DNA of 14,644 bases from Chromera velia (Eukaryota > Sar > Chromeraceae): NCBI GenBank assembly GCA_018398765.1, contig JAHBMJ010000592.1, positions 24,291-38,934 of the forward strand. Reading direction: 5' to 3'. Made by a program: the position numbers and the translations under genes. Position 1 is the stretch's first letter; each line of letters starts with the position of its first letter. The notes under the pieces were generated by a model that was not told where the DNA came from, made no database searches, and worked only from the letters and a program-made list of their open reading frames with translations. Of this stretch, positions 10,260-14,644 are shown in pieces.

Positions 10260-11782
10260 GCATGCTCCCTAGCATGCTCCACTCAACAGATGAGTGACAT
10301 CCGACGGCTTGAACAAAACGCAAAATTGAGCACACATACATGAACGAACACAGGCCCAGGAGCGGTGTGCATCAGCCGCACGTGCAAATCGAGGCCAATC
10401 AAGCAATCAGAGAGAGTGACAGACAAATGGACCAACTGACGCTCCGACTGACGCACAGACGGACGGACGGAGGGACAACGTCGTTCTCGACCCATTGAAG
10501 CTCTCTGTCTCCCTCCTCATCTTTGAATCGATCTTCTCACCCCCTGTTCTTCTTCTTTCTCGCGCGCTTCGTTGGTCATCTGTCGCAAGACTCACTGATG
10601 ACTCTCCCCTCCCCTCCCGCTTTTGAATTCACCCCTGTGTTCCATTGAAGAAGAAGAGAAAAGAATTAAAGGAGACGACAGAGAAAGAAGGAAGAAAAGC
10701 AAGAAAGACCTTAGTCCGCCGGGCAGATTCACCCGCTTCCGACGGACTGCATGCCAGCTGGAGCAAGCTTGTCTCTCCAGACTCCCTGCATTGGACTGCA
10801 ACGAGTAACAGCGCCTACGGATTGAGAAGTAGACAGCAGACAGGCCACACAAAAGAGTCTGTGCATGCACACTGGACACGCACAAGCATGCATACGGGAC
10901 ATGCAAAACCATGGACATGCAGAGGACACGCAAAACCAAAACTGAAACAGCTCTGACTCGTGTCGCCAGCCGATCGCCAGAGGGACACACGCGCACGCAA
11001 CCACAATGACATGCCTTCCGCCACTCATGCTGGCTTTATGCAAATGCAATGCACGTGTGTACATGCAACTACATCGCTGCTTGTGCTGACACTTGAAAAT
11101 TGCACAAAACAGCCAGATAGACAGACAGACGAAGAGAAAAGTGATTGATCGACCGACAGACAAAACAACCGATGAGGAGCTAAACCAGTCAATCAGTTTA
11201 GTGCACTTACCCCCTTTTCCCTTGAATCCGACGTGATGGATCGGCCGAGAAAAAACAAAAGAAGCAAGCGTGCGAATGAAAAATCAAACGGGAGCGAGCG
11301 GCCACTAGATCAACAACTTTCGGTTGGGTCTCTGAAAGAATTTGAGGAGAAGACGGAGACCGTCAGAGAAAAAGACAGAAAGAGAGAATTAACGAAAAGA
11401 ATCTGCATCTCCGGCAGATACACCAAAAGGCAAGTCGTCTTTCCTTCGCTCCTCCAAACCCAAAAACGTGCAGCCAACAACGACGGAAGAAGGAACGGGC
11501 TACAAAATCAAGAGCTATGGAAAGCTGAGAAGCTACGACACCAAATAAAGGAAGAAAAAACAGGAAGAGAAGGAAGGACAGAAACGAAAAAAGGAAGAGA
11601 GGAGCGAAGGAAGGAATGAAAGAAGAAAACGAAACAAAAAGGCGAATTAGAGTAGCAGTGTGCGAACTAAAGTTCTCTGCGCTTGCTTTCCGAAATCTGC
11701 AAATGAATTTCTTTTTCTGTTTCCGTTCCTTCTACATAGGCCTCTTTCCTTTCCCCTCTCTCCGGCTCAATCGTTCAACCAA
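10260..11782. other. Intergenic or intronic DNA, no convincing gene
   Basis: Holds five GCATGC sites (10244, 10260, 10272, 10863, 10886), degenerate GACG/GACA runs near 10460 and 11115, and an interspersed ACATGCA/ACACGCA motif series at about 10860-10930. The plus strand is purine-rich at about 10640-10715 and 11230-11640; on the minus strand these are pyrimidine-rich and resemble the introns of the NT-C2 gene. An open plus-strand frame of 128 codons at 11233-11619 is a product of this purine richness (mostly Lys, Arg, Glu) and is not called. A 5' region of the 10032-10259 frame and the 3' untranslated region of the next gene probably share this stretch. Confidence 0.4.
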
Positions 11783-13570
11783 CTAACTTGCCTCCCTCGA
11801 GCCAGCAGCTCCATCATCCAAAACGAATGACTTGCTTGCCCATCTCTCGGCAACTCGTCGCAAGGCTGCCAAAGAAATGCAAGCTCTCTTCCGTTGTCTC
11901 CCACTAAACAAACCTTCAGTCAAATTCTCTTAGTAAACATCAAAAGTGTGTTGGGGGCAGCGAGATAAGCAGACCCATGACATAAATCCCGGCAAAAAAG
12001 ATTGCCCTTTCATTTGAAATCAGAGGCAGCGAGGAGACAAAAGAACCTTGCAGGAGCCCCAAAAGCCCCTCTCCTCTAGTCCTGAATTCATCGAAAGGCA
12101 ACGACATCGAAGGCCCGAATGGGACTTTCCGTCTTTCTTTCTCATCCCCCAACCCCCAATCCCCAGAAGCCAGCTGCTCACTGATGAATTGCACCACCCC
12201 AGCAGGCAAACTTTTCTCGCGGTCTCTCACAAGTCTGCGATCTGCCGAAGACTTCTTCCTCCCTCTACTGCTGCTGCCAGAAGAGGCGTTTGTCTTCGCT
12301 GACCACAAGTCAACCTCCTTCTTCCATGAGGCAGGACACTCAAACCATGTCGGCAAGGGTATTGTGTCTTCCGGCCCCCCTGCGGAGGCCGTTCTGTTCG
12401 CGGTCCTCCTCGCCATCACCGGCTGCTTGAACAACAGTGCTAAGGATTCTCGGCTCTCCGTCGGCATCCCCTCTCGGGGATTGGTTGAGGAGGGGAAGGA
12501 GGAAGGAAGGGGGGGAGGGGGAAGAGAAGAGGCAAGAGAGACTTTCGGAAGAGGAGACGAAGACCAAGAGAGTGAACGCGTCACTCCGGGGGTCCCTCTC
12601 TTAGCTGCATCCCTCGTGCGTCGGGTTGGCGGACTCTTTTTCTTTCTCGTGGAACTGAAACTTTCTTTTTCTTTCTCAACAGGCTGAGGACGCGAAGAGG
12701 CATCGGAATTCGTTGGGAAGGAAAGGGGAGCTGCTGAGACAAGGGAGAGACCTGCCGATTGTCCAAAAGGGAGTCCTGCAATCGGCACCTCTCTCCCTCT
12801 TCGACTGCCTTTTCCTTCTCTTCTCTTAGTGCTGAAAGGCTGGGCAGTCGTGGGAGGCGGCAGACGCAAAGAAGACGAAGAAGAAGGAGAACTTCCCCAC
12901 CCCTGTTCTTCCCCTCCCTCTTCCCCTTGGTCTTCCTCTTCTCTCATCCTAGTCACCCCCGAAGCTGCAACTGCAGAGAGATCCAGGTCCTCCTCTCTCA
13001 GGGGTGCATGGAGTAAAGCAGCCTCGCTGAGCCGGGACTCCGTCTCCTGCTTCTTTTTTGTCTCTTCCGCCTTCTCTGCTGGAAGAGCATAGTAGTAGGG
13101 TTCGATGGCCTGCAAGGGGAAGGCAGAGAGACTTATAGTATAAAGCAAGAAAGGAGGGAGGGAAGGAATGGGGGAAGGAAGGAGGAACGGAAGGAACTCT
13201 GAGAGGGAAACAACAGAAAAGCAGAAAAAGGATGCGGCAATACCCGTAGTTTCTTTTTGTCTCTCACTCTCTGTATTCCTTCTCATTTGCTATCTCATCA
13301 GTCCTCCCTCCTTCCTTCGCTGCTGCTCACCTCCTTCATTTGTTCCGTCACTTTCCTGTACCTCTGATCCTCTTTGGATCCGAGTTTGCAAATCGACACG
13401 TGGTCTTCGGCTTTCATCACCATCGCCTCTCCGTATCTTTCGTCTTCAGCTCGATCAAAGGGCACAGGAAAGGTGCCTGCCCGCCATGGCTGTCCCTCCA
13501 GGTAGTTGCACGCTGTGCGGGTGGGGTCTCGCTGCCACTCTTCCGCGAACTTGTTGTTCAAGACTTCCAT
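11783..13570 (-). CDS. Unrecognised protein, three exons
   Basis: Exons read downward: 13570-13331 (80 codons), 13109-12047, 11865-11783; total 1,386 nt, 461 residues, stop TAG at 11785-11783. Intron 1 (13330-13110) has donor GTGAGC, acceptor TTGCAG and phase 0. Intron 2 (12046-11866) has donor GTTCTT after CAAG, acceptor TTTGGCAG and phase 1. Start ATG at 13570 in context GACATGG. The N-terminal ~95 residues look globular and probably conserved: NNKFAEEWQRDP, NYLEGQPWRAGTFPVPFDRA, then AIEPYYYALPAEKA. Residues ~100-330 are low-complexity (Glu, Ser, Pro, Lys/Arg). A second ordered island near 330-350 reads PLPTWFECPASWKKEVDLW, and another near 384-401 reads VVQFISEQLASGDWGLG. If intron 2 is not spliced, translation runs to a TGA at 11942-11940 (469 residues) and ends in a hydrophobic stretch; I think that tail is intron translated by mistake. 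No signal peptide, family or function recognised. Confidence 0.7.
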
Positions 13571-13580
13571 GTCGGGCCGT

Positions 13581-13694
13581 CTGCACGCGCGCAGGAAGGA
13601 GCAGACAGGACGTATGTATTAATATCAGCTGAAGAACGGATAGAAAGAAGAAAGTGGAAAAACCAAATCCGGACACCCGCATGCATGCACTCAC
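13581..13694 (-). other. Probable intron in the 5' untranslated region
   Basis: On the minus strand a strong donor GTGAGT (13694 downward) and an acceptor GTGCAG (ending 13581) bound 114 bases directly upstream of the start codon of the unrecognised gene. Joining them creates TGA, CGG, CCC, GAC, ATG in the coding frame, so an in-frame stop immediately precedes the ATG at 13570. This supports that ATG as the true start. Two overlapping GCATGC sites (13679-13688) lie just inside the donor. Confidence 0.45.
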
Positions 13695-13992
13695 CAACCC
13701 CTCCCAACGGAACCTCCCCCTCAAGTAAGTGTAGTGGGGGAAGAGGTTGGGTGGGTGGGGGCAGGGGATCGAAGAACGACGACCCAAAGAAGGAAGGAAG
13801 GAAGGATGGATGGAAGGGGGAGGCAGCATTTCTTAAGAAACAGGGAAAGAAGACAAATGGACAGACAGACTATATGTTTCTTCTTCTCCCTTCTTTTCTT
13901 CATGTACACAATAGACAAAAAGAAGGAAAGAAAGACACACACGCAGAACAAAAAGGGAAACAGGAGACCAAGCCGTTGCTTGTACAAAACAA

Positions 13993-14202
13993 GAGGAAGG
14001 GAAAGAAAGGTGGCAGGAACAAAACAGGAGGAAGGGAAAGAAAGGTGGCAGGAACAAAACAAGAGGAAGGGAAAGAAAGGTGGCAGGAACAAAACAAGAG
14101 GAAGGGAAAGAAAGGTAGCAGGAACAAAACAAGAGGAAGGGAAAGAAAGGTGGCAGGAACAAAACAAGAGGAAGGGAAAGAAAGGTGGCAGGAACAAAAC
14201 AA
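13993..14202. repeat. Minisatellite, six copies of a 35-base unit
   Basis: Units begin with GAGGAAGGG at 13993, 14028, 14063, 14098, 14133 and 14168, an exact 35-base period. Copies are nearly identical; one junction reads CAGGAG in place of CAAGAG (near 14026) and one copy has GGTAGC in place of GGTGGC (near 14115). The plus strand is almost all A and G with a single T per unit. Because 35 is not a multiple of three, successive units are read in all three frames. Confidence 0.95.
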
Positions 14203-14251
14203 CAAATGCAACGACGGATCCAAAAGCCCTCGCTCCAACCGACTGCCCTCG

Positions 14252-14252
14252 T

Positions 14253-14290
<38 letters not shown>

Positions 14291-14291
14291 T
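14252..14291. repeat. CT/CA compound microsatellite
   Basis: About ten CT units (14252-14271) followed by about ten CA units (14272-14291). A simple repeat with no coding role seen. Confidence 0.95.
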
Positions 14292-14441
14292 TGCCAACCA
14301 ATCCAACACTTCAATTCAATTATGCTCCCTTCGCAGCTTTGAGGAAAGAAAGACACAACGATGAAAACAACATGACGCACATGGGTAGAAGGATGTTTAA
14401 AGCTGTCTTCTCTTCCGTTCTCTTTTCACTATTCGAGAAGT

Positions 14442-14462
14442 TCACTCACTCACTCACTCACT
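14442..14462. repeat. CACT microsatellite
   Basis: Five units of TCAC/CACT, in the flank right of the minisatellite. A second short array, GCAG units at about 14533-14553, lies further right. Confidence 0.85.
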
Positions 14463-14644
14463 TCAGTTCCTTCACTTCCTTGGAGCACAACACATTCAAG
14501 TTCTCTGCATGGGGAGTTCCTGAAGGCAGACACGCAGGCAGGCAGGCAGGCAGAACGGACAGTCTCTCTCGCCATTCATATTCATTCTGGCGATGTATGT
14601 CTAAAATGAACTAAGTCAGGCAAGCATGCGAATCAAGGGGGGGG

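Larger units (their letters stand above)
13571..14644. other. Right flank with simple repeats
   Basis: Upstream side of the minus-strand gene. It holds a GGAA/GGAT run (about 13789-13816), GACA units near 13860, the 35-bp minisatellite, CT/CA, CACT and GCAG microsatellites and a GCATGC at 14624. Long frames open here on both strands, including one of 424 codons on the plus strand, follow from repeats lacking stop codons and from antisense of the minus-strand gene. I see no independent gene. The last bases are a G run. Confidence 0.5.

Overview
This window looks like nuclear DNA of an intron-rich alveolate-type eukaryote. The composition is mid-GC and rich in microsatellites. Coding runs are broken by many GT-AG introns of roughly 70 to 620 bases, and GCATGC palindromes are frequent. 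These traits together suggest a chromerid (Chromera-like) or a coccidian relative. That assignment is an inference from style; no marker gene here settles it. No bacterial operon, phage, CRISPR array, rRNA or tRNA was seen.

Layout: (a) 1-1180, 5' flank without a convincing gene, containing AT-rich DNA, a perfect small hairpin and several GCATGC sites. (b) 1181-9027, plus strand, one gene that I reassembled from 16 exons. Intron phases agree at all 15 junctions and the total is 2,934 nt (977 residues plus stop). The first three exons encode a domain I read as an NT-C2 (EEIG1/EHBP1-type) domain. The rest is disordered linker plus coiled coil. The architecture resembles plant NT-C2/coiled-coil proteins (PMI1 and 'myosin heavy chain-related' types), which join membranes to the cytoskeleton. 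(c) 9028-10031, an AT-rich kilobase whose left half carries GTGAATTTAA-like motifs and whose right half carries their reverse complement, forming a foldback. (d) 10032-10259, minus strand, a short reading frame that is either a small gene or a terminal exon. (e) 10260-11782, no convincing gene; several tracts are purine-rich on the plus strand. (f) 11783-13570, minus strand, a three-exon gene of 461 residues that I do not recognise. (g) 13571-14644, 5' flank of that gene, a six-copy 35-bp minisatellite and several microsatellites.

The NT-C2 gene and the short minus-strand frame converge on the AT-rich foldback, so that element sits between two 3' ends. I see no functional link between the genes beyond proximity. 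The most useful results are the reconstructed NT-C2/coiled-coil gene, its donor rule (GTNNGT, often GTC), the foldback between convergent ends, and the unrecognised minus-strand gene.
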